A stretch of DNA of 64,000 bases from CADEDH01 sp965262175. Lineage in GTDB: Bacteria; Actinomycetota; Acidimicrobiia; Acidimicrobiales; SZUA-35. The notes beneath the pieces were generated by a model that was given only the letters and a program-made list of their open reading frames with translations, made no database searches and was not told the DNA's origin. Shown one piece after another: positions 8,700 through 18,031 of this stretch (positions are counted from its first letter, which is position 1; the number at the start of each line of letters is the position of its first letter). The stretch is from contig CBDHES010000002.1 of NCBI GenBank assembly GCA_965262175.1, forward strand, positions 2,790,001 to 2,854,000. Reading direction: 5' to 3'. Made by a program: the position numbers and the translations under genes.

Positions 8700-10130
8700 C
8701 TACCTGGGCGCCGATCGCCAAGGGCTGGCCGCCCCGGTGTAGACCACCCCGAGCCTGAAGGTGGCCCACAAGACTCCGGTGATGGAGGTTGCGACCATGG
8801 CCAAGCCCAGGTCGGGTTGGAACGAGGCGAGGGTGCGGATCGGTACGCCGAACAGCTCCGGCATCAGGGAGAGGATGACCCAGGCCGAGGCGACCGTGGT
8901 GGCCAGGGGGAACCACCAGCTGAAGAGGCCGAACGCCCCGGACTTGGCCCGAAGCTCGGCCCGACGGCGCCACGCCCAGACCATGCTCAGCAGGTAGACG
9001 ACTGGGAGCAGCACCATTGAGACGAACACCGCCTTCTGGACCCATCGGGATCCCTCACCGTCGTAGTCGAGGCCGAGCGCTCGTGCGGTGATGCCGCTGC
9101 GGAGCTCGGTCGTCTCTCCGAAGCCCAGCCCGCTCCCTGCGTTGACCAGCACGACGACGCCGTCGTTCCGTTCGGGGACGATCGTGAGGAGGGTCTCGAA
9201 CCCGGGGCTCGACCCCGAGTGCCACACGCTCCCGTTCGTCGGATCCAGGTACCAGCCGAAGCCGTAGGACGGCGAGACTGCGCTGGCCGGTTGCATCATC
9301 AGCGCCTTGCCCTCGGCGCTGAGCACGTCGTCCTCACCGTTCATCATCATCTGCATGTACCGAGCCAGATCATTGCCGCTGGCGACGATGCCCCCTTGGG
9401 GGGCGGTTGCGAGGTGGGTGGCGTTCTCGGTCAGTGGCCGTTTCGTACCGAACCACGGCCGGTGCCCGGTGGCGACGGCGTCGTGGATCTCGCCGTCGGC
9501 CACGAAGCTGTGCTCCATGCCGACCGGCTCGAGGATGTTGGCGGTGATGTAGTCCTGGTAGGACTGGCCGGTGACGACTTCGATCAGCCGGCCGAGGATC
9601 TGGTAGTTGGTGTTGGAGTACTCCCACCGCTCGCCGGGCCCATAGGCCGGCTCGATGTCGGCGACCTCGGCGACGTGGCGGGCCAGCTCATCGGTTCGGC
9701 CGGTGGCGTCGGTGCGGGTCACGTTGCCTTGCAGGGTGGAGAACCCGCTGGTGTGGCTGAGCAGCTGTCGGATCGTGACCACGCCGGCCGGTCGGTCAGA
9801 GAAGCCGTCGAGGTAGTCCGACACCGGGGCGTCCAGGTCGACCTCGTCTCCCTCGACCAACTGCATGACGGCCAGCGCCGTGAAGCTCTTCGAGATCGAG
9901 CCGGTCACGAACGGCGTGTCCGGGGTGACCTCGGTTTCGCTTCCGGTCCTGACGACACCTCGGGCGTCGGCGGTGATGATCTCGCCATCGTCGACGACCG
10001 CGTAGGACAGGCCCGGAGCGCCCGACGAGGCCATCTCGCTCGTGATGAAGTCCTCGGTCGATCCCGCCGGTCCGCTAGCTGGCACGGCGACCCCGAGTAC
10101 CAGCCCAATTGCGGCTACGAGCCGAAGCAT
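8700..10130 (-). CDS. beta-lactamase-like serine hydrolase with C-terminal membrane segments
   Basis: 476 residues. A signal peptide (1-24) precedes a class C/penicillin-binding-like domain with SxxK at S78-K81 (GSISKSF), the YxN motif at Y171-N173 (EYSN) and HSG at 304-306 in place of KTG. Beyond residue 355 there are three hydrophobic helices (about 363-382, 394-417 and 440-462), so the catalytic domain is likely outside the cell and tethered by a membrane module. Such proteins are usually esterases or D-amino-peptidases rather than antibiotic-degrading enzymes. The DUF4386-like membrane gene lies 40 bp upstream on the same strand. Confidence 0.88.
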   Translation of the reverse strand: MLRLVAAIGLVLGVAVPASGPAGSTEDFITSEMASSGAPGLSYAVVDDGEIITADARGVVRTGSETEVTPDTPFVTGSISKSFTALAVMQLVEGDEVDLDAPVSDYLDGFSDRPAGVVTIRQLLSHTSGFSTLQGNVTRTDATGRTDELARHVAEVADIEPAYGPGERWEYSNTNYQILGRLIEVVTGQSYQDYITANILEPVGMEHSFVADGEIHDAVATGHRPWFGTKRPLTENATHLATAPQGGIVASGNDLARYMQMMMNGEDDVLSAEGKALMMQPASAVSPSYGFGWYLDPTNGSVWHSGSSPGFETLLTIVPERNDGVVVLVNAGSGLGFGETTELRSGITARALGLDYDGEGSRWVQKAVFVSMVLLPVVYLLSMVWAWRRRAELRAKSGAFGLFSWWFPLATTVASAWVILSLMPELFGVPIRTLASFQPDLGLAMVATSITGVLWATFRLGVVYTGAASPWRSAPR

Positions 10131-10170
10131 CGGGTCACCCCTTGGCGGTCGGTGAGGGCGTCGACGGTGA

Positions 10171-10908
10171 TCATCGGTTGCCCCCAGCGGTCACAGCCTG
10201 CGGGGCAGCGTCGGAGGTGTCGTTGTCGCGGACGAGGACGATCCCGACCCAGGCGAACCAGGCGATGAGGCCGAGCCCGAAGACGATACCGACGTCTTCC
10301 AGGCCGGGGATGATGGTGATCAGCCCGGAGACGGCGCTGACGATGCCCAGGGCGTTGAGGGATCGGGGCAGGGCGTTGGTGGCCCATGCGGCCAGGCTGA
10401 CCAGCAGGACCCATGCGCTGCCGACGAGCTCGTTGCCACCGCCGAGACCGTTGGTGACGGCATCGATGCTGGACCAGACCGCTTCGGCTTGGGCCGGGTC
10501 GGTGGCGGCCAGGTCCCCGACGGCGGTGATGCCGATGTTGGAGATCATGCCGGTGGCGAACATGAGCCCAGCCCAGATGTAGGCGAACACGGCGCCGACG
10601 TCGGCCAACAGGGGGCTGGTGTCATGGAGTCGGTGGTGGAGGGCTCGGGCCAGGGGGATGATGGCGGCCCCGAAGACGAGGAAGATCACGAGGTACCAGA
10701 CGAAGAACGCCGTCTCGTGCTCCCCGAGGAACGCGACCGATTCGGCCGGGGTGGGGTCACCGGACGTGTAGTCGACGAAGGTGGTGGCGAACATGGCGAT
10801 GCCGAAGATGAAGGTGGCTGCCGCCACCAGAGCGCCGATGCCGCCGATTCGGCTGCTGTGCCGCTGGAGGGACCGGGGGGTGGTCGGGGTGGTGAGTGTG
10901 CTGGTCAT
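10171..10908 (-). CDS. DUF4386-like integral membrane protein
   Basis: 245 residues with about six hydrophobic segments (near 24-46, 67-90, 101-122, 148-170, 176-198 and 205-226). The start with SSRIGGIGALVAAATFIFGIAMF and the loop SVAFLGEHETAFFVWYLVIFLVFG resemble DUF4386 family proteins of actinobacteria. No catalytic motif is seen. It lies between the hydrolase gene and a small ORF, all on the minus strand and divergent from the LuxR regulator, which may control them. Confidence 0.72.
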   Translation of the reverse strand: MTSTLTTPTTPRSLQRHSSRIGGIGALVAAATFIFGIAMFATTFVDYTSGDPTPAESVAFLGEHETAFFVWYLVIFLVFGAAIIPLARALHHRLHDTSPLLADVGAVFAYIWAGLMFATGMISNIGITAVGDLAATDPAQAEAVWSSIDAVTNGLGGGNELVGSAWVLLVSLAAWATNALPRSLNALGIVSAVSGLITIIPGLEDVGIVFGLGLIAWFAWVGIVLVRDNDTSDAAPQAVTAGGNR

Positions 10909-10944
10909 TGGTGGTGCCTTTCAGGTGGTTGCTTGCTGGTTCGA

Positions 10945-11178
10945 TCAGATCCGGTGCTCGGTGGCGGTGAGGCTGATGACCTCGGCCGCGACCGAGGTCA
11001 GGTAGGCGAGGACCCCGTGCAGGTGGGCGGGGTCTCGGATCGAGCCGGTCAAGCGGGTCCGGCCTGGCTCGGGGTAGTCGACGGCGAAGTCGTCGAGGAG
11101 ACCCCGGAGCAGGCGTTCGGTGGCCCGGCCCCGGACCACGATCTCGTAGGTGGTCGGCTCGTCCATGGAACTCACCAT
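10945..11178 (-). CDS. small conserved-looking hypothetical protein
   Basis: 77 residues. An in-frame ATG at 11166 (MDEPTTYEIVVRG) is an equally good start, and neither has a clear ribosome binding site. The alternation YEIVVRGRATERLLRGLLDDFAVDYPEPGRTRLTGSI suggests a beta-alpha-beta fold of ACT or ferredoxin-like type, ending in a helix and strand (VAAEVISLTATE). It is divergent from the MalT-like LuxR regulator with only 104 bp between them, and first in line before the membrane protein gene. No function is recognised. Confidence 0.6.
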   Translation of the reverse strand: MVSSMDEPTTYEIVVRGRATERLLRGLLDDFAVDYPEPGRTRLTGSIRDPAHLHGVLAYLTSVAAEVISLTATEHRI

Positions 11179-11269
11179 CGGGGGTGGTGAGGTGAGCTGG
11201 CATCACCGGGCGACCGATCTCACCCGGGTGAGGCTCGGGCTCGGCTCCTGGTCGCACGCGACGTGGCCG

Positions 11270-11275
11270 TAGGCT
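11270..11275 (+). promoter_or_regulatory. -10 box (TAGGCT) of a probable leaderless promoter
   Basis: TAGGCT ends seven bases before the GTG at 11283. A transcript starting about 7 nt downstream of this -10 would begin at or near the start codon, which supports GTG 11283 over the ATG at 11301. Confidence 0.5.
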
Positions 11276-11282
11276 GGGCCAG

Positions 11283-13469
11283 GTGGCTGCCGACGCTTCG
11301 ATGACCTTGGTTGGCACCAAGCTGACGCCCCCGACGGCTCCGGTCCAGCTGGTCGAGCGGCCACGCCTCAACGAGGTCCTCGACCGTGCGTTCGATGATG
11401 CTGCGGTCCGGGTCCTGCTGGTCAGCGCGCCGGCCGGGTCGGGGAAGACGACCCTCGTCGCCTCCTGGCTGGCCACGACGGACACGTCGGTGGCCTGGTT
11501 GCAGGCCGACTCGGCCGACCACGACCCGGCTCGTTTCTGGACCCATGTCGTGGCCGCGTTGGCTCGCCAGTTGCCCGACCTCGAGGCTGCGGTCGCGGCG
11601 GCCCTGCCAGGGTCGGCCGTCGACTCGCGGCCGCTCGTGGAGCGGCTGACCAACCATCTCGCCGCCTCCGGCGAACCGGTCGCCCTGGTGATCGACGACT
11701 ACCACCTGATCACCAACGAGGCGGTCGATCACAGCATCGAGCAGCTCGTCGAGCTCGCCCCAGCCACCTTCACGCTGGTGGTGTGTTCCCGGGTCGACCC
11801 CTCCCTGCGGCTGTCCCGGCTCCGGGTTCGGGGCCGACTGGTCGAGGTCCGAGCCGACGACCTCCGCTTCGCCCCCGCCGAGGCAACCGCCCTCCTCGAC
11901 CACGGAGACCGAGCCCCGCTCCCCCACCACATCGGTGCGCTGTGTGAGCGGACCGAAGGATGGGCGGCCGGGCTCGTCCTCGCGGGGATCTCCTTGGCGT
12001 CCAGCGACGATGCCGATGCCTTCGTGGCCCAGTTCCAGGGCGACGACCGACTCGTCGTCGACTACCTGACCGAGGAGTTCCTCGCCAGCACCTCACCCGA
12101 GGACCGGGACCGACTCCTGCGGACCTCGATCCTCGACCGTCTCTCCGGTCCGCTCATCGATGCCGTCTGTGCCACGACCGACGGCACGGTGTGGCTGCAG
12201 CGCATGGCGTCGACGAACCAGCTGCTCGTCAGCCTCGACCGAACCGGTACCTGGTATCGCTACCACCACCTGCTGGCCGACCTGCTCCGCCTGGAGGCCA
12301 CCAACTCGCTCGGGGCTGAGTTGGGCGAGCTTCACCGCCGGGCCGCTGCGTGGCACCGCGACCACGGCACCGCCCTCGGCGCCGTCGAGCACTACCTCCA
12401 CAGCGGTGACCACGCCGACGCTGCCGACCTCATCTACAACGAGGCGACGGAGCTGCTGAACAGCGGCCAACTCGCCACATTGCAGCGCCAGATCGCTCGG
12501 CTCGGGCCCCTTGCCGATCAACACGCCGGTACCGCCGTCGTCAACGGGTTCATCGCCTTCTTCACCGGACGGGCGGCCAAGGCCCAGCACTATCTGGAGC
12601 TGGCCCGCTCGCTGGAGCCCGACGACGGCCAGGTCCGCTTGGCCATCGCCATGGCGATCTACCTGGCGATCTCTTCCGGCGACGTGGCCTCCGCACTGCG
12701 GGAGGCCGAGGAGGCGGATGAGCCGACCGAGTCGGCCCAGAGCCTGAGCCTGATCTGGGCTCGGACCTGGAGCGGGGACTTCGACGCCGCCGCACCCCTC
12801 CTCGCCGTGGCTGAACGGCTCGCCGACCAGCACGGCAACGTCCTCGTCGCTGAGAGCGTCCCGGTCTACGAGGCTGTCATCGCCCTCGAGACCGGCCGGG
12901 TAGCCGACGCCCGACGGGCCGCTGAACGGGCCATCGAGCGCGCCACAGCCAACGGCCGAGCCGAGACCGCAGGTGTCGCGATGGCTCACAGCGTCATCGG
13001 CCGCACCAGCGACGACCCCGACGAAGCGATCGCAGCCGCGACGCGGGGGATCGAGCTGGCGGGTGAGTCGGCCATGATCCTCTCCCGCTCCTACGCGTTC
13101 ACGTCGGCCGCCGACGTGTTGTCCCGCCTCCAACACCCTGACGGCGAGGACCTCATCCGCCAGGCCCGGGCGATGGTCGATCGCTGCATCGACCCGGGGA
13201 TCGTCGGCCCCTACCTCAACCGGATCGAGGCCCGCCACGGCATCCTCGCCCCGCAGCCGGCCTCGCCGAGCATGGTCGAACAACTGACCGACCGCGAACA
13301 GGCCGTCCTCCACTACCTGCCATCGCAACTCTCCCAGCGAGACATCGCCAACGAGTTGTACGTGTCGCTCAACACGGTTCGGACCCACTGCAAGGCCATC
13401 TACCGCAAGCTCGGTGTCGGTGATCGCAAGGCTGCGGTCCAGACCGCCCGAGACCACGGCCTCCTCTGA
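11283..13469 (+). CDS. MalT-like LuxR-family transcriptional regulator with NTPase domain
   Basis: 728 residues. Residues 49-57 (APAGSGKTT) are a Walker A motif and ALVIDDYH is Walker B, placing the first half in the STAND/MalT NTPase class. The middle (about 340-650) is helical repeat sequence rich in Ala and Leu, as in TPR sensor domains. The last 65 residues are a LuxR-type helix-turn-helix (LTDREQAVLHYL...QRDIANELYVSLNTVRTHCKAIYRKLGV). Such proteins switch on neighbouring genes when a ligand binds. The divergent minus-strand genes (small ORF, membrane protein, serine hydrolase) are the likeliest targets. Confidence 0.93.
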   Translation: MAADASMTLVGTKLTPPTAPVQLVERPRLNEVLDRAFDDAAVRVLLVSAPAGSGKTTLVASWLATTDTSVAWLQADSADHDPARFWTHVVAALARQLPDLEAAVAAALPGSAVDSRPLVERLTNHLAASGEPVALVIDDYHLITNEAVDHSIEQLVELAPATFTLVVCSRVDPSLRLSRLRVRGRLVEVRADDLRFAPAEATALLDHGDRAPLPHHIGALCERTEGWAAGLVLAGISLASSDDADAFVAQFQGDDRLVVDYLTEEFLASTSPEDRDRLLRTSILDRLSGPLIDAVCATTDGTVWLQRMASTNQLLVSLDRTGTWYRYHHLLADLLRLEATNSLGAELGELHRRAAAWHRDHGTALGAVEHYLHSGDHADAADLIYNEATELLNSGQLATLQRQIARLGPLADQHAGTAVVNGFIAFFTGRAAKAQHYLELARSLEPDDGQVRLAIAMAIYLAISSGDVASALREAEEADEPTESAQSLSLIWARTWSGDFDAAAPLLAVAERLADQHGNVLVAESVPVYEAVIALETGRVADARRAAERAIERATANGRAETAGVAMAHSVIGRTSDDPDEAIAAATRGIELAGESAMILSRSYAFTSAADVLSRLQHPDGEDLIRQARAMVDRCIDPGIVGPYLNRIEARHGILAPQPASPSMVEQLTDREQAVLHYLPSQLSQRDIANELYVSLNTVRTHCKAIYRKLGVGDRKAAVQTARDHGLL

Positions 13470-13474
13470 GCCGG

Positions 13475-13509
13475 GAACCGTGTGGCACAGGTCCTCGCTG
13501 CACGGGTTC
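13475..13509. terminator. possible bidirectional terminator
   Basis: GAACCGTG (13475-13482) can pair with CACGGGTTC (13501-13509) with one bulged G. It lies exactly between the convergent LuxR regulator and NUDIX genes. There is no T-run, as is common in high-GC actinobacteria, so this remains tentative. Confidence 0.35.
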
Positions 13510-13515
13510 GGAGCG

Positions 13516-14016
13516 CTAGCCGAGGTGGGATGTGCCGGCTCGGCGGAGGGTCCGCCAGGCGTGGATCCGTTCCCGAACGGCTGTGGTGGTGTCGAGCTGG
13601 TCGAGTTCGTCGTCGGGTATCCAGCGGACTTGGGCGGCTTCGCTGGTTGGGTGGGGCTCGCCAGCCACGGCGTGTCCGGTGAAGACGACGGAGAACTCTT
13701 GGCGGATCTCGGGTCGGTCGCCTCGGTACTCGAAGACGTGCCGGGGGTTGGTGAAGGTCCCGACGAGGCCGTCGAGCTCGATGGTGACACCGGTTTCTTC
13801 GTGGCACTCCCGGATGGCGGTTTGGGGGAGTGACTCGCCGATGTCGTGAGCGCCGCCGGGCAGTGCCCAGGTCCCGGAGTCGGTCCGTTGGATCATGAGC
13901 ACTCGGTCATGGTCGTCGACGACGATCACCGCGGCCCCGGGGACTCTCGATGTCGGAGCCGGGGCGTCGGGGTCACCGGGCTCGTAGTCGATGCGGACCG
14001 TTCGCTGGGGACTCAT
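13516..14016 (-). CDS. NUDIX hydrolase
   Basis: 166 residues. The Nudix box is complete: G55, E61, R69-E70, E73-E74 and G76 follow the GX5EX7REUXEEXGU pattern (GAHDIGESLPQTAIRECHEE). The motif VLMIQRTDSGTWALPGG just before it is typical of mutator-type and general housekeeping nucleoside-diphosphate hydrolases. The ATG overlaps the stop of a 42-codon upstream ORF by four bases (ATGA). Substrate not predictable. Confidence 0.93.
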   Translation of the reverse strand: MSPQRTVRIDYEPGDPDAPAPTSRVPGAAVIVVDDHDRVLMIQRTDSGTWALPGGAHDIGESLPQTAIRECHEETGVTIELDGLVGTFTNPRHVFEYRGDRPEIRQEFSVVFTGHAVAGEPHPTSEAAQVRWIPDDELDQLDTTTAVRERIHAWRTLRRAGTSHLG

Positions 14017-14141
14017 GCCAGCACAGTTTCGCTTGCGGCCCAGACGTCGGCGAAGAGGTTGCCGTCGAGGAAGGGAGCGAAGGGGGCGTCATGATCGAAT
14101 CGGTGGACGGCTGCGGCTCGGGCCTCCAGGATCTTGCGCAT
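14013..14141 (-). pseudogene. 42-codon ORF or gene remnant coupled to the NUDIX gene
   Basis: The frame MRKILEARAAAVHRFDHDAP... ends in SETVLA, with its TGA overlapping the NUDIX start codon (ATGA). Composition is protein-like (FDHDAPFAPFLDGNLFADVWAA), but 42 residues is too short for a known domain, and the tRNA-like repeat of island 1 begins 38 bp upstream. It may be the surviving 3' end of a gene cut by the island, or a small leader ORF. Nothing similar is recognised. Confidence 0.4.
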
Positions 14142-14178
14142 AGCGGAAGCCTGGCTCGGACTGCGTTGGCGCAGTAGC

Positions 14179-14248
14179 CAGCGACAACGCGTGGCGGAGG
14201 AGGTGGGATTCGAACCCACGGACCCGTGAAGGTCACACGCTTTCCAAG
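14179..14248. repeat. left copy of 70-bp direct repeat (att-like)
   Basis: Matches 24290-24359 at 69 of 70 positions. Covers the 3' part of tRNA-Ser plus the flank CAGCGACAACGC. Identity stops abruptly at 14249 inside the anticodon stem, as expected for one end of an integration site. Confidence 0.8.
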
Positions 14249-14279
14249 GGCGCTCCGCCACGCCGATGGGGCATCCTCC
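14192..14279 (-). pseudogene. tRNA-Ser-like pseudogene, altered 5' half
   Basis: 88 nt, the same length as the intact tRNA-Ser at 24303-24390. The 3' part from the anticodon loop (TTGGAAA, anticodon GGA) to CCA is identical. The 5' 32 nt start GGAGGATGCC, which is still tRNA-Ser-like, but the D-arm does not fold normally and the anticodon stem has a C-C mismatch and a G-U pair. The acceptor stem keeps six of seven pairs. It reads as a tRNA whose 5' half decayed or was replaced after integration. Confidence 0.6.
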
Positions 14280-15991
14280 GGGCTGTTCCGCCAGCTCGAC
14301 GTGCCACCGAGTGCCAGCTACGGCCGACCGGGGCCGAGGGCTGTGGCCACCAGTTTGGCCCCCGGATCGGGGCAGCGACGACATCACTCCGCCACCCCAC
14401 TGTGCGTGCGCAAAGGTGGGGTCGAGCCCCCTTCGCCTGCGGAGTAGCGGCCAGTCGAGAAGGGTCAAGAACCCCGCCAGCGGGCGATTCCACGCCTTGC
14501 GGATTCGGACTGCTACTAGCGCCACAGCGCTACCAAACTGCGTTCTACCTGGTAGGCGCACTGCCAGTGTGTAGCGGAGCAGGTAGCGGATCCGCTACCT
14601 GCCTGCGTGGCCCGCTACCCCACCGCTACCTCACGCAATGTGATGAAGGTCAAGCTGCTGGACTGCGGGACCCGCCACCGGTTGCCAGCTCACAGTCCAC
14701 CGTTGCTGGTAGGCCCGGCCTGCACGACGCCACGTAGAGCGGCGAAGTTTCTCCGCACGCAAGTAGTGCCGACTCCCAGTTGCTGTGGTTCGTGGGAGTC
14801 AGGGAATGCGATGGGCGTAGACCCGGCCGCGTCGGCGTTCAAGGCCGCATCGTCGGATCGGCGCCGATCGGTGCAGGAGCGGCTACGAGTACCGTCGCCC
14901 CGCCAGCAGGCGGCGAAGCTCGCGCCAGTGGTAGGTGGCAACTCGCACTTGGGCGCCGGCGGCGTGGAGCCGCTTGGCTGCATCGCAGGTGTTGACGGCC
15001 CTGACGAAACCCGAATGGCCGGTCGAGCTCATCGGGCACGAGTGGTCGGGGAACGGTCCGACAGATCTGCGGGCCACCGTCGAGGAACTTCGAGCGGCGT
15101 CGCCGAGCGACCGGATCGGGGCGTGGTGATCGAGAGAGTCATCGTGTCTGTTCCAGTACAGGGCCCGCCGTCGTCCTCGTAACGAGGAGTAGGAGCCGAG
15201 TCACAGCCGGTCGACACCACCATGTCTCCGTCATCGTCGACGAGAAGCAGCCCCGAGTCCACGAGTCAGGAGCGCAAGCAGAGGTCGATGAGCGGCGGGT
15301 CACCAGCTCGACTGAGCCGATGTCCGTCAGCTCGCCGATCGCGTTCGCTTCGAACTGTCCACCCTCCCCTTCTGCCGGTGCCCGCCTTCGGCCACGAGAG
15401 AACCGATGGCATTCGCGGGCTGCTTCTCTTCGCGGGGGCGAACGATCAGCGTTCCTGGAAGTCAGGAGTCCGATGAGGCGCATGTCGACCAGCCCTCGCC
15501 GAGCGGGGTACCAGGGCTGCCCTCGGTGGACTGCGCCTTCCTGTCGACCGACGAGGTTCATCAGATCCACCAACTCGACCAGGACCGGTCCGAGGTCAGG
15601 CCGTCCAAGACGTCATCAGCTCGGCTGGCTGACCTCTCGGGCGGCCGAACTGTCCACACGACACTACAGCCACCATCCACGGGGGGTTTGCTCCAGGTCG
15701 ACCGGCGTTCTTGTTAGCCTGCGGCCGTGGCCGCACCCGTGTTCGACCTGCGTGCTCTGGCATCTCAACACAGCCCGGGACCGATGTCGAGCAGGTCGAG
15801 CGATCGATAATCTCGGAGCCGGTCTCTAAGCGTGGTCGTGGCCACTCGGGGTCGTTGTGTCGCCGGCTGACCGGTGATGTCGAGCACGGGGTAAGTGCCG
15901 ATACCGGCGACCGGACGTGGCGCTTCTCGGGGCTTGGGCGGGTGCAGACTCGGCTGTGCGGCAGTGACGTCTCTAAGGTCGGACTCGGGGG
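14280..15991. other. 1.7-kb stretch without a credible gene; decayed DNA
   Basis: GC content is visibly lower than the surroundings and no frame keeps coding-like composition for long. Short protein-like patches occur on the minus strand near 15150-15370 (ELTDIGSVELV in one frame, VDSGLLLVDDDGDMVVS in another) and near 14885-15000 (VNTCDAAKRLHAAGAQVRV). They suggest one or two frameshifted, unrecognisable gene remnants. Also contains the palindrome and GGTAGC cluster described separately. Confidence 0.55.
14528..14625. repeat. 24-bp perfect palindrome within a GGTAGC/GCTACC cluster
   Basis: The half-site GCAGGTAGCGGA (14579-14590) is followed directly by its complement TCCGCTACCTGC (14591-14602). 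At least five more GGTAGC, GTAGCGG or CCGCTACC elements in both orientations lie between 14528 and 14625. It sits about 300 bp inside the left end of island 1. A clustered inverted and direct motif of this sort suits recombinase or excisionase arm sites or a regulator's operator array; which one is not known. Confidence 0.6.
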
Positions 15992-16216
15992 ATGCGCGGC
16001 TTTCAGGTATGGCTGTCCGACGGTGCGATGCGCGAGTTCGAAGCCACGCACTACGAAGTGGAGACCGACGGCGGTGGGCGGATGATCTGGGGTGACAGCG
16101 ACGCCGTTGACAGCTTCGCTCCTGGTTCATGGGTAGAGGTCCGGCGGATCGGAAGCCTCGTTGTTCGAGGAGTGGCCGTATCCACGCATGAACTTGCTGA
16201 TTGCGAACCTGGCTGA
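15992..16216 (+). CDS. small hypothetical protein
   Basis: 74 residues beginning MRGFQVWLSDGAMREFEATHYEVE and continuing with a WVEVRRI strand, an all-beta pattern seen in short actinobacterial hypothetical proteins that start with a VWLxDG motif. The last 15 residues look less ordered. It lies in the debris-rich left part of island 1, so it may be a remnant. No function known. Confidence 0.4.
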   Translation: MRGFQVWLSDGAMREFEATHYEVETDGGGRMIWGDSDAVDSFAPGSWVEVRRIGSLVVRGVAVSTHELADCEPG

Positions 16217-16287
16217 CGTGATCATTCTTCGGTACGGCGGATGGATGCATCGACTAGACGAGGAAGACCTCGCGGACTGGCGTCTGA

Positions 16288-16452
16288 ATGAGGGCCTTCG
16301 ACAAGCTCGTCTCCAAGATCCTGAGCGGTGCATCGCTCGACCCGAAAACGGCCGAAGATCGCCCGCGAGTTCGCGAGGTGCGTCGGCTAGTGGCCGCTGA
16401 GTTCGGGCTACGGCTGCCACGAGAACGATACGACGAACGGCGGTCTCACTAG
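16288..16452 (+). CDS. 54-residue hypothetical ORF
   Basis: The ORF starts MRAFDKLVSKILSG and ends RERYDERRSH, with helical, charged composition typical of real small proteins. It may also be the first part of a longer gene shifted out of frame, because the next frame continues directly into the GNAT-like fragment. No family is recognised. Confidence 0.3.
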   Translation: MRAFDKLVSKILSGASLDPKTAEDRPRVREVRRLVAAEFGLRLPRERYDERRSH

Positions 16453-16865
16453 TCCACGAACGACCCGATCCAGACATATCCGGCGATCTCGCGTGGTCCA
16501 TGGCCGCCTTCCGGGACTTCCTCGGCGATGACGAGCCGACGACCGAACAACTGGCTGTCGGAGCTTTCCATGCGCTGGCCAACGATCTGGCCGAGTTCGT
16601 CGTGCTCGGTGATCCGATCCACTCCTACGTGCAGCTCCGCTACATCTGGTCTGCCTGGCACCTCAGCGAAGTCTGTTGGGTCGAGGACGTCTACGTTGCA
16701 GACTCGCAGCGGGGGCGAGGTGTCGGCCGAGCGCTGATGGCTTTCGCCGAAGAACGAGTGTCCAGGGAGCGAGATTGCGAGCGAGATGTGTCCAAGTCGA
16801 GCAGTTGTGAATGCATAGCCCGGGCGAGTTGTCCGAAGTCAGACGGTGATACCACCGCCAAGTGA
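16452..16865 (+). pseudogene. GNAT-family acetyltransferase, truncated
   Basis: An ATG at 16500 opens 121 residues. The first 88 look like the N-terminal half of a GNAT fold and end with the acetyl-CoA-binding signature VEDVYVADSQRGRGVGRALM (R/Q-x-x-G-x-G/A). The helix AFAEERV follows, then the sequence turns into unrelated Ser/Cys/Asp-rich residues where the second half, including the last strands, should be. The break is at about 16765. Protein-like sequence on the opposite strand starts there, so the gene was cut by rearrangement. Not expected to be active. Confidence 0.55.
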
Positions 16866-17029
16866 CGTGCGAGCGCATCGGTCAAGGCGCTCAGGGCTTC
16901 AGGCTTCTGGTCATAAAGGTCATCGAGTCTGTCAAGAAGCTCGCCGGCCGCAGCAGCGATATCCCACCGATCGACCGTCTCGTGATCCTCCACTCCAACA
17001 AGTACGGCTGCTGACCTATCCGCAAGCGT
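16784..17029 (-). pseudogene. unidentified gene fragment
   Basis: About 82 residues of plausible helical protein (ETVDRWDIAAAAGELLDRLDDLY ... ALTDALARHLAVVSPSDFGQLARAM) lie within a longer frame whose two ends look non-coding. No clear start codon and no family match. It abuts the broken end of the GNAT-like fragment, which fits a patchwork of remnants in island 1. Confidence 0.3.
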
Positions 17030-17219
17030 CCAACAGTCCCGGCGTGATGGCCTGGGTTGGGTGAACGGAAACGCGAACGCCGACAGCGGCCAGCTGCAGA
17101 CGACGTTGAGTAGCCCGCAGATCGCCACCCGGAGTGATGGAGTCGCCCAGCCGGCCGGTGATGCCGAGCACGCGATACGTGCCGCACCAGGGCGGTGTGT
17201 TGGGTTTGTCGGTGGCGTG

Positions 17220-18031
17220 TTATGGGGCGGGGAATGCCCTGAGGAAGGCTGCTGCGTGGTCGGGGTCGCCGCGGACCTTCAAGGTGTCGAGTGAGGCCCG
17301 GCCGAGGATGAAGGCCAGGAGCTGGTCAGCGGTTCCAGCAATCGTTGCGTCCGCTTGCGGGGTCGCCTCGACGACGTCGACCTCGACCAGGGCGCCATCG
17401 GCATGGATACAAACGTCGGCCCGTCAGCGGCAGCAAGGGCCCAGCTCCCATCGATGGACCCGTCGATGACACGGTGATTCGACCGGCGACTCGGCAGCCG
17501 AAGCAGTCTCGTTGGGAGAGCCGCTCCGACGAAGGTAGCGCTCCAGGGTGACAGGTCGAGGTCGAGATCGTGACCGTGGACTTCCACCTCGGTCAGGCGC
17601 AGGAGCGCGAGGGTCCACAGGGTGATCGGACCGAGGTCGCTGTTGTCGGGTGGCTCCTGTATCTCGGTGCTCCACCGGTCGTCGTCGATGCCGGCCCAGA
17701 GCAGGTCGAGCCGTTCGCAGCCGTGGGCCAAGGACGAGACGACGTCGTTGCTCGACTCGCCTTCATCCGGTCGCAGAGTGGCCGCTCGCTGGAGGCTGCG
17801 GCCGTCTGGGTAGAAGGCGGTTTGTCGACCTGCGAGTGCGTCGCTCGTCATGCGTTCGGTAGCGATTCCCCCGTAGCGGAGATGGCAAGCGATTGTCAGC
17901 CTGTCCCATCCAGGAAGACGTGATGCCTCCCGGATCTTGTGATCATCCAGCGTTGCCAACGCTTGCGCGACCTCAGACTGGCGAACAGCCACGGCGCTGG
18001 CCACCGATCGTCCAGTCGGCAGCGTCGTCAT
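17220..18031 (-). pseudogene. DinB/maleylpyruvate isomerase-family protein, single-base frameshift
   Basis: The first 200 residues are a mycothiol-dependent maleylpyruvate isomerase N-terminal (DinB-like) domain: ASRLPGWDRLTIACHLRYGG with its metal-ligand His, then LLRLTEVEVHGHDLDL with two more His. Near 17412 the frame shifts. The continuation IHADGALVEVDVVEATPQ ... LAFILGRASLDTLKV is the normal C-terminal domain and ends at a TAA (17220-17222). Restoring one base would give a full protein of about 270 residues. The frame as it stands instead runs into an Arg/Ser-rich tail. Likely inactivated, in line with the decay seen around it. Confidence 0.75.
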
